DNA of 19,534 nt, from positions 1-19,534 of the forward strand of contig NZ_JNYJ01000100.1 in the NCBI RefSeq assembly GCF_000716715.1, in the 5' to 3' direction. A program made the translations under genes and the position numbers. The DNA comes from Dactylosporangium aurantiacum. GTDB lineage: Bacteria > Actinomycetota > Actinomycetes > Mycobacteriales > Micromonosporaceae. Shown here one piece after another: positions 6,339 through 13,052 of the stretch; position 1 is the first letter of the stretch, and every line of letters begins with the position of its first letter. Below the pieces are notes generated by a model. It saw nothing but the letters and a program-made list of their open reading frames with translations. It made no database searches and was not told the origin of the DNA.

Positions 6339-7301
6339 TCAGACCCAGCCCTCGCGGACCGCGGCGGCGGCCAGGGTCACCCGGTTGTTGACGCGCAGCG
6401 CCTCCTGCAGCGCGCCGACGTGGCGGCGGACGGTGCGCTCGCTGATGCCCAGATGCCGGGCGATGGCCGCATCGGTCATGCCGGTGAGCAGCAGCCGCAG
6501 CACCTGGTCCTGCTCGGGGGCGAGCTTCACGGCGCCGCCGTCCACCGGTACCGACGCCGCCCACAGCAGCTCGAAGTAGCCGCGCAGCGCGGCGACGATC
6601 ACCGGCGCGCGGACGAACAGCGCGCCCTCCATGCCGGTCGGGCCCAGCGGCAGCAGCGCGGCGCGGTCGTCGACGAGCACCAGCTTCATCGGCAGCTCCG
6701 GGTAGACCCGGCAGGTCCAGCCGGCCTCGACCGACAGCTGCAGCATCTCCCGGGCGCCGTCGATCTCCAGCGCGGCCCGGCTGTAGATGTTGCGCAGCCG
6801 GACGCCGCGCTGCACCACCTCGGCCGGCAGCGTCCTGGCCGAGCGGGGATCCGGCGGCCGGCTGAAGTGCTCGGTCTCCAGGCTCATCACGTCGGTGCGG
6901 GCCGATAGCGACAGCTCGACCGACAGCGCCCCGATCTCCGCGCGGTCGGTCATCACCTGCACGAGCTCGTCGATCTCCGGGGCCAGCGGCGACGCCGAGC
7001 GGTACGCCTGCTGCAGGGCGTGCATCTCGTCGCGCAAGCGCACCAGCAGCTGGTACTGGTCGAGCAGCTGGCGCTGGCGGATCATGAGCGCGTTGTCGAT
7101 GGCGCGGGCCGGCTCCACGGGCACGAGCAGCGGCGCGCCGACATACCGCTTGCGGGCGAAGCCCTTCTCCACGAGCTCGCGGGTCTCCGGCCGGTCGTCC
7201 AGGTCCGGATGCTCGACCAGGGACAGCCCGCCGCTGACCACCAGCCGTTCATAGAGCTTCGCCGCTGCCTCGGAAAGCACGCCGGTCAGCCCCTGCCGCA
7301 T
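6339..7301 (-). CDS. LuxR-type HTH regulator with TrmB-like N-terminus
   Basis: This 320-aa regulator has LTGVLSEAAAKLYERLVVSGGL at the N-terminus, which resembles the TrmB-like winged-helix segment of actinobacterial regulators. A helical linker (LMIRQRQLLDQYQLLVRLRDEMHALQQAYR) and a sensor-like middle domain with MKLVLVDDRAALLPL follow. The C-terminal LuxR HTH covers about 259-320: LAPEQDQVLRLLLTGMTDAAIARHLGISERTVRRH. No receiver Asp pocket is seen, so it is not a standard response regulator. ATG 7301 has GGGGGAGG close upstream. Family members are often near secondary-metabolism or transport genes; the ligand is unknown. It is divergent from the MmpS-like lipoprotein gene across a 239-bp region with two palindromes, so it is one candidate regulator of that gene. 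Confidence 0.85.
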   Translation of the reverse strand: MRQGLTGVLSEAAAKLYERLVVSGGLSLVEHPDLDDRPETRELVEKGFARKRYVGAPLLVPVEPARAIDNALMIRQRQLLDQYQLLVRLRDEMHALQQAYRSASPLAPEIDELVQVMTDRAEIGALSVELSLSARTDVMSLETEHFSRPPDPRSARTLPAEVVQRGVRLRNIYSRAALEIDGAREMLQLSVEAGWTCRVYPELPMKLVLVDDRAALLPLGPTGMEGALFVRAPVIVAALRGYFELLWAASVPVDGGAVKLAPEQDQVLRLLLTGMTDAAIARHLGISERTVRRHVGALQEALRVNNRVTLAAAAVREGWV

Positions 7302-7451
7302 TGCCCTCCCCCTGGTCGGCCCGCCGTCAGGCTATCAGCCGGGTGGCAGATGGCCGGTACCGGTCGTTGGACGCATCCGGCCGCCGCGGGACGCACCACC
7401 GGCCGTGGCCCGGCCGTAGATTCGGCGCATCGAAGGGGGTCAGCCCGCAAT

Positions 7452-7468
7452 CGGCGGACCGTCCGCCG
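7452..7468. promoter_or_regulatory. Operator-like palindrome 1 upstream of lipoprotein gene
   Basis: CGGCGGACCGTCCGCCG is a perfect 17-bp palindrome (8+1+8). Its core CGGAC-N-GTCCG recurs 43 bp downstream. Confidence 0.55.
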
Positions 7469-7494
7469 CGGGCAGCACGGCAACGGGGGTGGGC

Positions 7495-7511
7495 CGGCGG
7501 ACGGTCCGTGG
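7495..7511. promoter_or_regulatory. Operator-like palindrome 2 upstream of lipoprotein gene
   Basis: CGGCGGACGGTCCGTGG repeats the left half of palindrome 1 exactly and keeps the core CGGAC-N-GTCCG; two outer bases of the right half differ. Centre-to-centre distance to palindrome 1 is 43 bp, about four helical turns, so both would lie on the same DNA face. Confidence 0.5.
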
Positions 7512-7540
7512 GTTGGCCCGCCGACACACAGGGAGCGCGG

Positions 7541-8476
7541 ATGCGAGCACGACGACCACTGACCGCCGCGGCCGCCGTCCTGCTGATCCTGGCCGGATGC
7601 GGCCGGCTCGGCGGAGGCGGCGGGACCGGGGGTGCCGGGGGCACCGTCGCGGCGCCGGAGGGCGGCTGGCCGACGACCGAGAACGGCCGGGTCACCGCGA
7701 AGATGTGCGGCCTGCTCACCCGGGCCGACTTCAGGTCCCTCGGCCACCGGCAGCTGCTGGACCTGGCGGCCCGCACCGGCGCGCCGCCGGCCAGCAACGC
7801 CGTGGAGTGCGACGCGCCGGCGGCCGACTTCCTCGGATTGAACGTGCAGCCCACCGCCGAGGCGGCCACGATCTGGCACGCGTCGTCGCTGGCCGGCCGC
7901 AAGCGGGAGGTGCTCGACCACCAGCGCGACACGATCCTGGTCGAGAACGTCGTCGCCGGTGCCGACGAGAGCTGGTTCGACTACTGGCTGGACAGTGGCG
8001 AGGACAGCGAGTACAGGGACTACCAGCTGCACCTGCGCCGCGGCGCCCTGATCGTCGAGCTGCACCTCGGCGGCATCCAGGCGGCCGACGCCCAGGACCC
8101 CAAGGCCACCCTCACCACCCTCGCCGACCGCGTGCTCCAGCGCGTCGGCGACCTCGGCACGACCGACACCGGCAACACGCCGACGATGCACCTCGAGGTC
8201 CTGGGCACCGGCACCGCCCGGTCGATCTCCTACATCGTCCCCGACGTCGAAGGGGTCGTCCGCCTGGACAACGTCGCGCTGCCGTGGCGCCGGGAGGTGA
8301 GGATCGCCGAGCACGGGCGGACCCTGTTGAACGTCACGCTCAACGCCGACAGCACCGGCGCGCGCGTGCCCCCGCCGGTCGGCTGCCGCATGCTCCTGGA
8401 CGGCAAGCTCATCGTCGAGGACTCCGGCGAGTACGGCCTGGCGCAGTGCCTCGGCACCCTCCCGACACGCTCCTGA
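7541..8476 (+). CDS. Two-domain lipoprotein: DUF3558-like plus MmpS-like
   Basis: The product is 311 aa from ATG 7541 with GGGAG a few bases upstream. A signal sequence ends in LILAGC (lipidated Cys20), followed by a Gly-rich linker to about residue 35. Residues 50-205 (with Cys56 and Cys90) resemble DUF3558-type sensor lipoproteins: 'CGLLTRADF', a Cys before a surface loop, then a long final helix. Residues 215-305 (with Cys282 and Cys303) follow the MmpS pattern: V-GTG-A-SISYIVP, NVALPW, VTLNADS, GCRMLLDGK, GLAQC. MmpS proteins accompany MmpL exporters in mycobacteria, but no MmpL is adjacent here. The protein is probably anchored outside the membrane. Its stop is 1 nt from the stop of the opposing gene. 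Both domain calls come from pattern, not search. Confidence 0.8.
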   Translation: MRARRPLTAAAAVLLILAGCGRLGGGGGTGGAGGTVAAPEGGWPTTENGRVTAKMCGLLTRADFRSLGHRQLLDLAARTGAPPASNAVECDAPAADFLGLNVQPTAEAATIWHASSLAGRKREVLDHQRDTILVENVVAGADESWFDYWLDSGEDSEYRDYQLHLRRGALIVELHLGGIQAADAQDPKATLTTLADRVLQRVGDLGTTDTGNTPTMHLEVLGTGTARSISYIVPDVEGVVRLDNVALPWRREVRIAEHGRTLLNVTLNADSTGARVPPPVGCRMLLDGKLIVEDSGEYGLAQCLGTLPTRS

Positions 8477-8477
8477 G

Positions 8478-9383
8478 CTACTGCCACTCCCACGGCGCGG
8501 TGACCTTCGGGCAGTCCGTCATCGCCGGCGGGTACCGCAGGTCCGGGTCGACCCAGCCGGGCACGACCACGCGCACCACGCCGTCGACGGTGGACGTGGC
8601 CCGGACGGTGAACGGGGACATGTCGTACGGGCACCGGTAGGGCCAGTCGAAGCGCTGCGCCAGCACCACGATCCTGCCGCTGCCGTCGAGCCCGGCGAGG
8701 AGCCGCTCGGTGCCGGTGAGGCCGTGCACGTCGCCGGGCAGGTCACCGCTGAACCACGACTGGTCGGCGGTGAGACCGGGGTCTGCGCTGCCGTACCGTG
8801 GGTCGCTCCACGTACGGAAGTGCCGCCCGCCGGCGTTGACCTCGGCGTACTGGCCGTTGATCCCGGACAGGTGCGGCGCGCCGAACGCCTCGAACAGCGG
8901 CCTGATCTCGCTGATCCCGGCGGCGGTGACCTCGAACACGCGCATCACGGACGGCGACCGGTCGAACTGGACGACGAGGGTCTTCGGCGTGGCGATCAGC
9001 GTGCGGACACCCGCCCAGTCGTACCCGGCGCCGACCTGTACCGCCGGGCCGAAGGGGCGACCCGCCGCGGGCCGGGTGCGCCGCACCAGGCCCCCGTCCC
9101 CGGTCACGGCGAAGATCTCGGTGGCGGTGCCGTCGTACGAGGCCGTCACCTGCTGGTAGGCGCGCCAGTCGGCGGTGTTCACCACGCCGGCGTCGGTGAT
9201 CGCGGCACCGCAGGAGACGACCGAGTGCAGATGCCCGGTGCCGCCGTCGACGGCGAACACCTCCCGGGACACGCCGGCGCACGGTTCCGCGGCCGCGGCC
9301 GGGCCGGCGGCGCCACCCAGCGCGAGACCCGTACCGGCGACGACCGAGGCGAGCACGGTTGACAGGGATCGACGTATCACCAT
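8478..9383 (-). CDS. Secreted protein with beta-propeller-like repeats
   Basis: About 301 aa from ATG 9383; an in-frame GTG at 9392 is equally possible. MVIRRSLSTVLASVVAGTGL and a run ending AAAAEP form a Sec signal peptide cleaved near residue 35. The mature part contains weak repeats: EVFAVDGGTGHLHSV, EIFAVTGDGGLVRRT and RLLAGLDGSGRIVVL, each 'hydrophobic-G-D/T-G-G-L/I', like tachylectin-type propeller blades. Four cysteines (two early, two near the end) suggest disulfides. No catalytic motif is seen; binding of a sugar or surface ligand is a guess from the repeat type. The gene is convergent with the MmpS-like lipoprotein gene and divergent from the SARP gene. Confidence 0.75.
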   Translation of the reverse strand: MVIRRSLSTVLASVVAGTGLALGGAAGPAAAAEPCAGVSREVFAVDGGTGHLHSVVSCGAAITDAGVVNTADWRAYQQVTASYDGTATEIFAVTGDGGLVRRTRPAAGRPFGPAVQVGAGYDWAGVRTLIATPKTLVVQFDRSPSVMRVFEVTAAGISEIRPLFEAFGAPHLSGINGQYAEVNAGGRHFRTWSDPRYGSADPGLTADQSWFSGDLPGDVHGLTGTERLLAGLDGSGRIVVLAQRFDWPYRCPYDMSPFTVRATSTVDGVVRVVVPGWVDPDLRYPPAMTDCPKVTAPWEWQ

Positions 9384-9507
9384 GCGGCTCACGGTACTGA
9401 GCGCAGCGGGCCCGCGGCGGGCGCCGGCTGGCCGGTCCGGGCCACTGGCCGGAAGCGGTCACGCGCAGGTCAGCCGGACGGTGCCGCACCACCGTACGGT
9501 CGGGCAC

Positions 9508-10302
9508 ATGACGCACACGCCGGGGGGTGCGGTGGTCGAGGTACGGCTGCTGGACGGAGTCGAGATCTGGTCGGCCGGCCGGCGGTTGGACGCCGGCGGT
9601 CCCCGGCAGCGCAGCGTCCTGGCGGTGCTGGCGAGCGAGGCGAACCGGGCGCTACCGGTGGAGACGCTCATCGACCGGGTGTGGGACAGCCGCCCACCGG
9701 TCCAGGCGCGGCACACGTTGCACGCGTACGTCACCCGGCTGCGCAAGCTCGTCGGTGCCGACCGGCTGACCTGCCGCGCCGGCGCCTACCGGCTGACCGG
9801 CGGGCCCGAACACATCGACGTGCTGCGGGTCGCCGAACTGACCACCCGCGCCGGCGACCCGGCGGCCGCCCCGCACGCCCGGGCGGAGCTGCTCGGCGAG
9901 GCGCTCGCCCTGTGGCGCGGCGTACCCCTCGCCGGCCTGCCCGGCGCGTGGGCGGCGCAGACCCGGCACCGCTGGTCACAGCAGCGCCTCGACACGACCC
10001 TCGCCTGGGCCGAAGCGCAACTGCCCCGCGCCGGCGCGGCGTCGGTCATCCCCGAGCTCGAGGCGCTCACGGCCGAGCACTGGCTGTCGGAGCCGCTGAC
10101 CGGCGCGCTGATGGTCGCCCTGGCCGCCGCGGGCCGGCCGGCGGAGGCCCTCGACCGGTTCACGCAGCTGCGCCGCCGGCTGGCCGACGAGCTGGGCTGC
10201 GACCCCGGACCGGAGCTGCGCCGGCTGCACGTGTCGATCCTGCGCCGATCGCACGACCGCCCCCGCACCTGCGTCTGCGGGGCGTCGGACACCAGCACCT
10301 GA
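9508..10302 (+). CDS. SARP-family transcriptional regulator (OmpR-type wHTH plus BTAD)
   Basis: The product is 264 aa, a normal size for small SARPs such as ActII-ORF4 and RedD. Residues about 8-95 form the winged-helix DNA-binding domain: VEVRLLDGVEIW, LGPRQ-like GGPRQRSVLAVLA, LPVETLIDRVWD, ARHTLHAYVTRLRKLVG, YRL. Residues about 100-245 are the bacterial transcriptional activation domain (LLGEALALWRGVPLAGLPG, EALDRFTQLRRRLADELGCDPGPELRRLH). No ATPase or TPR extension follows. SARPs activate antibiotic or pigment clusters by binding direct heptamer repeats near -35; no biosynthetic cluster is in the window, so the target is elsewhere or outside. ATG 9508 has no ribosome site and lies 8 bases after ACCGTACGGT, so a leaderless transcript is possible. 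Confidence 0.9.
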   Translation: MTHTPGGAVVEVRLLDGVEIWSAGRRLDAGGPRQRSVLAVLASEANRALPVETLIDRVWDSRPPVQARHTLHAYVTRLRKLVGADRLTCRAGAYRLTGGPEHIDVLRVAELTTRAGDPAAAPHARAELLGEALALWRGVPLAGLPGAWAAQTRHRWSQQRLDTTLAWAEAQLPRAGAASVIPELEALTAEHWLSEPLTGALMVALAAAGRPAEALDRFTQLRRRLADELGCDPGPELRRLHVSILRRSHDRPRTCVCGASDTST

Positions 10303-10390
10303 GGGGATGACGACCGCGGATCGTGATGCCGCCGCAGCACGTCGACCGGCCCAACTGATGCCCGTTGCGACATGTGCCCGTTTACCGCAC

Positions 10391-10475
10391 GTGCCGTGCT
10401 GACCGCCGTGCCGTGCTGACCGCCGTGCCGTGCTGACCGCCGTGCCGTGCTGACCGCCGTGCCGTGCTGACCGCT
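10391..10475. repeat. Five tandem copies of a 17-bp unit
   Basis: The unit GTGCCGTGCTGACCGCC starts at 10391, 10408, 10425, 10442 and 10459. The first four are identical and the fifth ends in T instead of C. The left edge forms GCACGTGC (10387-10394). Seventeen is not a multiple of three, so the array is not coding. It lies between the convergent ends of the SARP gene (10302) and the SUKH gene (10498). Confidence 0.95.
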
Positions 10476-10497
10476 GGAACACGGCAAGCCAACGCCG

Positions 10498-11283
10498 TTA
10501 CCGGTCGCCTCCGTTTCGTGCCGCCGACGCGTCCAGGCCGGCGTCCCAGTCGATGTCCGACCAGTCGGCGGACCACGGCTCGTAGACGGCCTCCTCCTCG
10601 ACGTGTGGTCGGGCGGTCGGTGCGGTCCGCACGGCGAACGGTTGGTGCAGCGTGCCGTCCACCGCCCAACGGCCCAGCCACTCGGTGAAGGTGATCTCCT
10701 CCTGGAACAGGGCGTCCTCCGGGGCGTCGGAGTCATTCGGGTCGAGCGCCCACATCGGCCCGTCCGGGTCGTGCAGGTCGATGAGCGACGCGATCCCGCA
10801 GCCCCAGTCGCAGATCAGCAGCAACGACGCCTCCACCAGCGACCAGCGCCACTCCAGGGCCGCGGGCCGCAGCGTCCGCGGCCCGGGCCCCGCGGGCCGC
10901 AAGCCGTAACCCGGGCCGAACCCACCGTTGCCCAGCTCCAGGTAGCACCGGCGCAACAATGCCGGCAGCGGTGCGCCGGCGGCGTCCTCGACGGCGCGTA
11001 ACGCCTCCGGCGTGGCCGGGGTCAGCGGCGGCAGCGGCGGGATCGTGCCCGCGTCCCGCGCGGCCCGGAAACCGGGATCCCGCCGCGAATGGATCCGCTG
11101 CAACCGCCCGTCGGGCGCATAGTTGAACGCGCCGCCGCCCTCGACGTCCACGCCCGGCAGGCCGAGCATGGAATCCAGATACTCCCCGGCGGCGACCCGC
11201 GCCCTCACCGCCTCGAACACCAACTCCCCGTCATCCACCACGCCCGCATCATCCCAGCGGGGTACGACATTTTCCGCCGCCAC
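10498..11283 (-). CDS. SMI1/KNR4 (SUKH) family protein
   Basis: The product is up to 261 aa. The SUKH core is visible from about residue 85: LTPATPEALRAVEDAAGAPLP (N-terminal helix of the fold), LLRRCYLELGNGGFGPGYGL (the typical 'LY...NGG.GPGYGL' turn), then ICDWGCGIASLIDLHDPDGPMWAL and FTEWLGRWAVDG. SUKH proteins are often immunity proteins against contact-dependent or secreted nuclease toxins, but many are lone housekeeping-type genes; no toxin gene is adjacent. The N-terminal ~80 residues are outside the core. The start is unsure: GTG 11283 sits directly against GGGAGG with no spacing, so a GTG 42-45 nt downstream may be used. The acidic Trp-rich tail (EPWSADWSDIDWD) is distinctive. Confidence 0.8.
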   Translation of the reverse strand: MAAENVVPRWDDAGVVDDGELVFEAVRARVAAGEYLDSMLGLPGVDVEGGGAFNYAPDGRLQRIHSRRDPGFRAARDAGTIPPLPPLTPATPEALRAVEDAAGAPLPALLRRCYLELGNGGFGPGYGLRPAGPGPRTLRPAALEWRWSLVEASLLLICDWGCGIASLIDLHDPDGPMWALDPNDSDAPEDALFQEEITFTEWLGRWAVDGTLHQPFAVRTAPTARPHVEEEAVYEPWSADWSDIDWDAGLDASAARNGGDR

Positions 11284-11334
11284 CTCCCGGGGGCGATGCG
11301 CCTCGGCGCGAAGCGGGAGAGGTGGGCGCCGAAC

Positions 11335-11520
11335 ATGGACGACCGGGCGCTGCGGGGGCCGACCGTGCTCGTCGTCGTCGGCAGCGCCGGCATCGGCCTC
11401 GACACGGCCCGCCGGACCGCGCCGGCGTGTCCTGACCGGCCACGACCCCAGCGCCTGGCCCGAGCCGCAGCCGACCTGCGCGCCACGCTGCCGGTCAGGC
11501 GGCCCGAGTGGCCCGCCTGA
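11335..11520 (+). pseudogene. Short-chain dehydrogenase (SDR) remnant, frameshifted and truncated
   Basis: ATG 11335, with GGAGAGG upstream, opens MDDRALRGPTVLVVVGSAGIGLDTARR, an SDR N-terminus with the cofactor loop G-S-A-G-I-G. The next strand is found in another frame as VLTGHDP (about 11430-11450), the usual 'VLTGRDP' that ends strand 2. The original frame then resumes with QRLARAAADLRA, the following helix. So there was a net loss of several bases before VLTG and a single-base change after HDP. No catalytic Tyr/Lys region follows; the frame ends at 11520. It lies 720 bp upstream of an intact, different SDR gene and next to the SUKH gene, and is certainly non-functional as an enzyme. Confidence 0.7.
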
Positions 11521-11526
11521 CCGGCG

Positions 11527-12186
11527 TCACTCCGAGGCCGGGACCGGGTCGAAGGACGTGCCGTCCGCCGGCCCCACCTCGTGCAGCCCGCCGTCGCGCA
11601 CCAGGTACACGTAGTTGTGCCGGGTCCGGGCGAGGTAATCGGCCCGCTGCTCGTCGGTCCAGTCGTCGTAATGCGTCTGGGGGTACCCGGACCGGTCCGG
11701 CTCCGTCAGCAGCCGCACCACGTAGACGGTGTTGGCGCGCACCTCGATGCGCCACCGGTCGTCGGGCCACTCGCCCTCGGCCTCGATGACGCCGTCGACG
11801 ACGTGGTCGAAGGTGAACCCGTCCAGCGCGGGCGGATACACCCGGCCCGGCACCCGGTCGGCCAGCTCCCGCGCGACGGTGGCGCCCGGCTTCAGGAACG
11901 TGTCCACCAGGTAGGCCATCCAGAGGTCGGCGTCGTAGAACTTCTCGTGCTCGTTCCAGGCGATCGCGGTGCCGTCAGCGGTCGGCTCCCACTTGCACCA
12001 GTAGCCGGGCTTGCCCGGGTCCGCGCCCCGGTTGTCCTCGAGCTCGTCGCCGTAGCCGAGCGCGTAGGGGCCGGTGGTGCGCGGCTCGTGCCGCGTCTCG
12101 GCGAACGCCACCAGATAGTCGATCTCGGCCTGGTCGAGCGGCGGCGTGATCGTCACCTGTCCGGTGAAGGTCGTCTCGTACCCCAC
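11527..12186 (-). CDS. Conserved hypothetical protein
   Basis: The product is 219 aa from GTG 12186, preceded at the right distance by GGAAGGGGA. The N-terminal half has FTGQVTITPPLDQAEIDYLVAFAETRH, then PGKPGYWCKWEPTADGTAIAWNEHEKFYDADLWMAYLVDTFLKPGA. I recall the signature 'G.PG.WC.W.PT.DGTA..W...EKFYD...W..YL' from widespread unannotated proteins in actinomycetes and phages; I know no function. The C-terminal half (about 120-219) looks like a beta-rich add-on (GFTFDHVVDGVIEAEGEW, RIEVRANTVYVVRLL, NYVYLVRDGGLHEV). It is divergent from the SDR gene with 55 bp between them, containing a perfect palindrome, so both may answer to one regulator. Confidence 0.78.
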   Translation of the reverse strand: MGYETTFTGQVTITPPLDQAEIDYLVAFAETRHEPRTTGPYALGYGDELEDNRGADPGKPGYWCKWEPTADGTAIAWNEHEKFYDADLWMAYLVDTFLKPGATVARELADRVPGRVYPPALDGFTFDHVVDGVIEAEGEWPDDRWRIEVRANTVYVVRLLTEPDRSGYPQTHYDDWTDEQRADYLARTRHNYVYLVRDGGLHEVGPADGTSFDPVPASE

Positions 12187-12207
12187 AACGGTCCCCTTCC
12201 ACTTGCG

Positions 12208-12223
12208 TTCGAGCGCGCTCGAA
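12208..12223. promoter_or_regulatory. Perfect 16-bp palindrome between divergent genes
   Basis: TTCGAGCGCGCTCGAA lies in the 55-bp divergent region. It is placed between TTGCGT (12203-12208) and TAGCGT (12228-12233), a possible -35/-10 pair for the SDR gene that would start transcription at or next to ATG 12242 (leaderless). The symmetry and placement suit a TetR- or MarR-type repressor; no such gene is in the window. Confidence 0.6.
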
Positions 12224-12241
12224 ATCCTAGCGTCGACCGGC

Positions 12242-12952
12242 ATGACGACCACGCTGATCACCGGGGCGAACAAGGGGCTCGGCCTCGAGACCGCCCGCCG
12301 TCTCGTCGCCGCCGGGCACACCGTGTACGTCGGCAGCCGCGACCTCGACCGGGGCCGCCGGGCCGCTGAGGAGCTGGGCGCCCGGGTGGTGCGGCTCGAC
12401 GTCACCGACGACGCGTCCGTGGCCGCCGCGGCCGCGACCGTCGAGGCCGGCGGGGGGCTCGACGTGCTGGTCAACAACGCGGGAATCCAGGCCGAGCTCG
12501 GCGCCGACGGCTCGGTGGTCGGCGCGGCCGAGCTGACCGCGGACGTGCTGCGCCGCACGTTCGACACGAACGTGTTCGGTGTCGTCCGGGTCCTGCACGC
12601 GTTCCTGCCGCTGCTGGAGCGCTCCGCCAACCCGGTCGTCGTCAACGTCAGCAGCGGCCTGGCGTCGTTCGCCCGGGTCACCGATGCCGGGCACCCGGCG
12701 TCCGCGTACCGGGGTGTCGCCTACCCGGCGTCGAAGACCGCCGTCAACATGCTCACCGTGCAGTACGCGAAGGCCTTCCCGCGGATGCGGATCAACGCCG
12801 TCGAGCCGGGTTTCACCAGGACCGACCTGAACGGCAACACCGGCCACCGCAGCGTCGAGCGCAGCGCCGGGATCATCGTGCGGATGGCCCAGCTCGGGCC
12901 GGACGGGCCGACCGGGGGCTTCTTCGCCGAGGAGGGCCCGCTGCCCTGGTGA
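12242..12952 (+). CDS. Short-chain dehydrogenase/reductase (classical SDR)
   Basis: This complete 236-aa classical SDR has the cofactor motif TGANKGLGLE (Gly8, Gly12, Gly14), DV in RLDVTDD (adenine binding), NNAG at 78-81, N110 in FDTNVFG, catalytic SS at 137-138, Tyr161 and Lys165 in YPASK, and PGFTRTDLN after strand 6. SRDLDRG after strand 2 (Ser32, Arg33) suggests NADPH preference. The 'GANKGLGLETARRL' start resembles carbonyl-reductase-like SDRs; substrate unknown. No ribosome site precedes ATG 12242, consistent with a leaderless mRNA from the promoter noted at 12203-12233. It ends before a strong hairpin shared with the opposing 1233-aa gene. Confidence 0.92.
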   Translation: MTTTLITGANKGLGLETARRLVAAGHTVYVGSRDLDRGRRAAEELGARVVRLDVTDDASVAAAAATVEAGGGLDVLVNNAGIQAELGADGSVVGAAELTADVLRRTFDTNVFGVVRVLHAFLPLLERSANPVVVNVSSGLASFARVTDAGHPASAYRGVAYPASKTAVNMLTVQYAKAFPRMRINAVEPGFTRTDLNGNTGHRSVERSAGIIVRMAQLGPDGPTGGFFAEEGPLPW

Positions 12953-12959
12953 CGCGGGT

Positions 12960-12990
12960 GCCGGCGGTGGTTACCGTGTCCGCCGCCGGC
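12960..12990 (+). terminator. Weak hairpin after the SDR gene
   Basis: GCCGGCGG (12960-12967) pairs with CCGCCGGC (12983-12990) around a 15-nt loop, just after the SDR stop. It may assist the stronger hairpin downstream. Confidence 0.35.
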
Positions 12991-13006
12991 TGGGCGTCAC
13001 CGACGG

Positions 13007-13042
13007 GCCCGGCGGGCCGGTCCTAGGGCCGGCCCGCCGGGC
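13007..13042. terminator. Strong bidirectional terminator hairpin
   Basis: GCCCGGCGGGCCGG (13007-13020) pairs perfectly over 14 bp with CCGGCCCGCCGGGC (13029-13042), loop TCCTAGGG. It lies between the convergent stops of the SDR (12952) and the 1233-aa gene (13053), so it can serve both strands. Confidence 0.8.
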
Positions 13043-13052
13043 ACACGGTCGC

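Noticed and set aside
7417..7422. TAGATT as a -10 box for the MmpS-like lipoprotein gene
   Set aside because: No matching -35 hexamer at acceptable spacing; kept only as a reason to map the transcription start.
9359..9364. TTGACA on the plus strand as a -35 box for the SARP gene
   Set aside because: It lies inside the signal-peptide codons of the opposing gene, no -10 hexamer follows at 16-19 bp, and it is about 145 bp from the SARP start.
9491..9500. ACCGTACGGT palindrome just upstream of the SARP start
   Set aside because: Ten-base dyads are frequent by chance in GC-rich sequence and no second copy is nearby; too weak to list as an operator.
10391..10475. CRISPR-like array
   Set aside because: Units of 17 bp are directly joined with no spacers and no cas genes are nearby; it is a simple tandem repeat.
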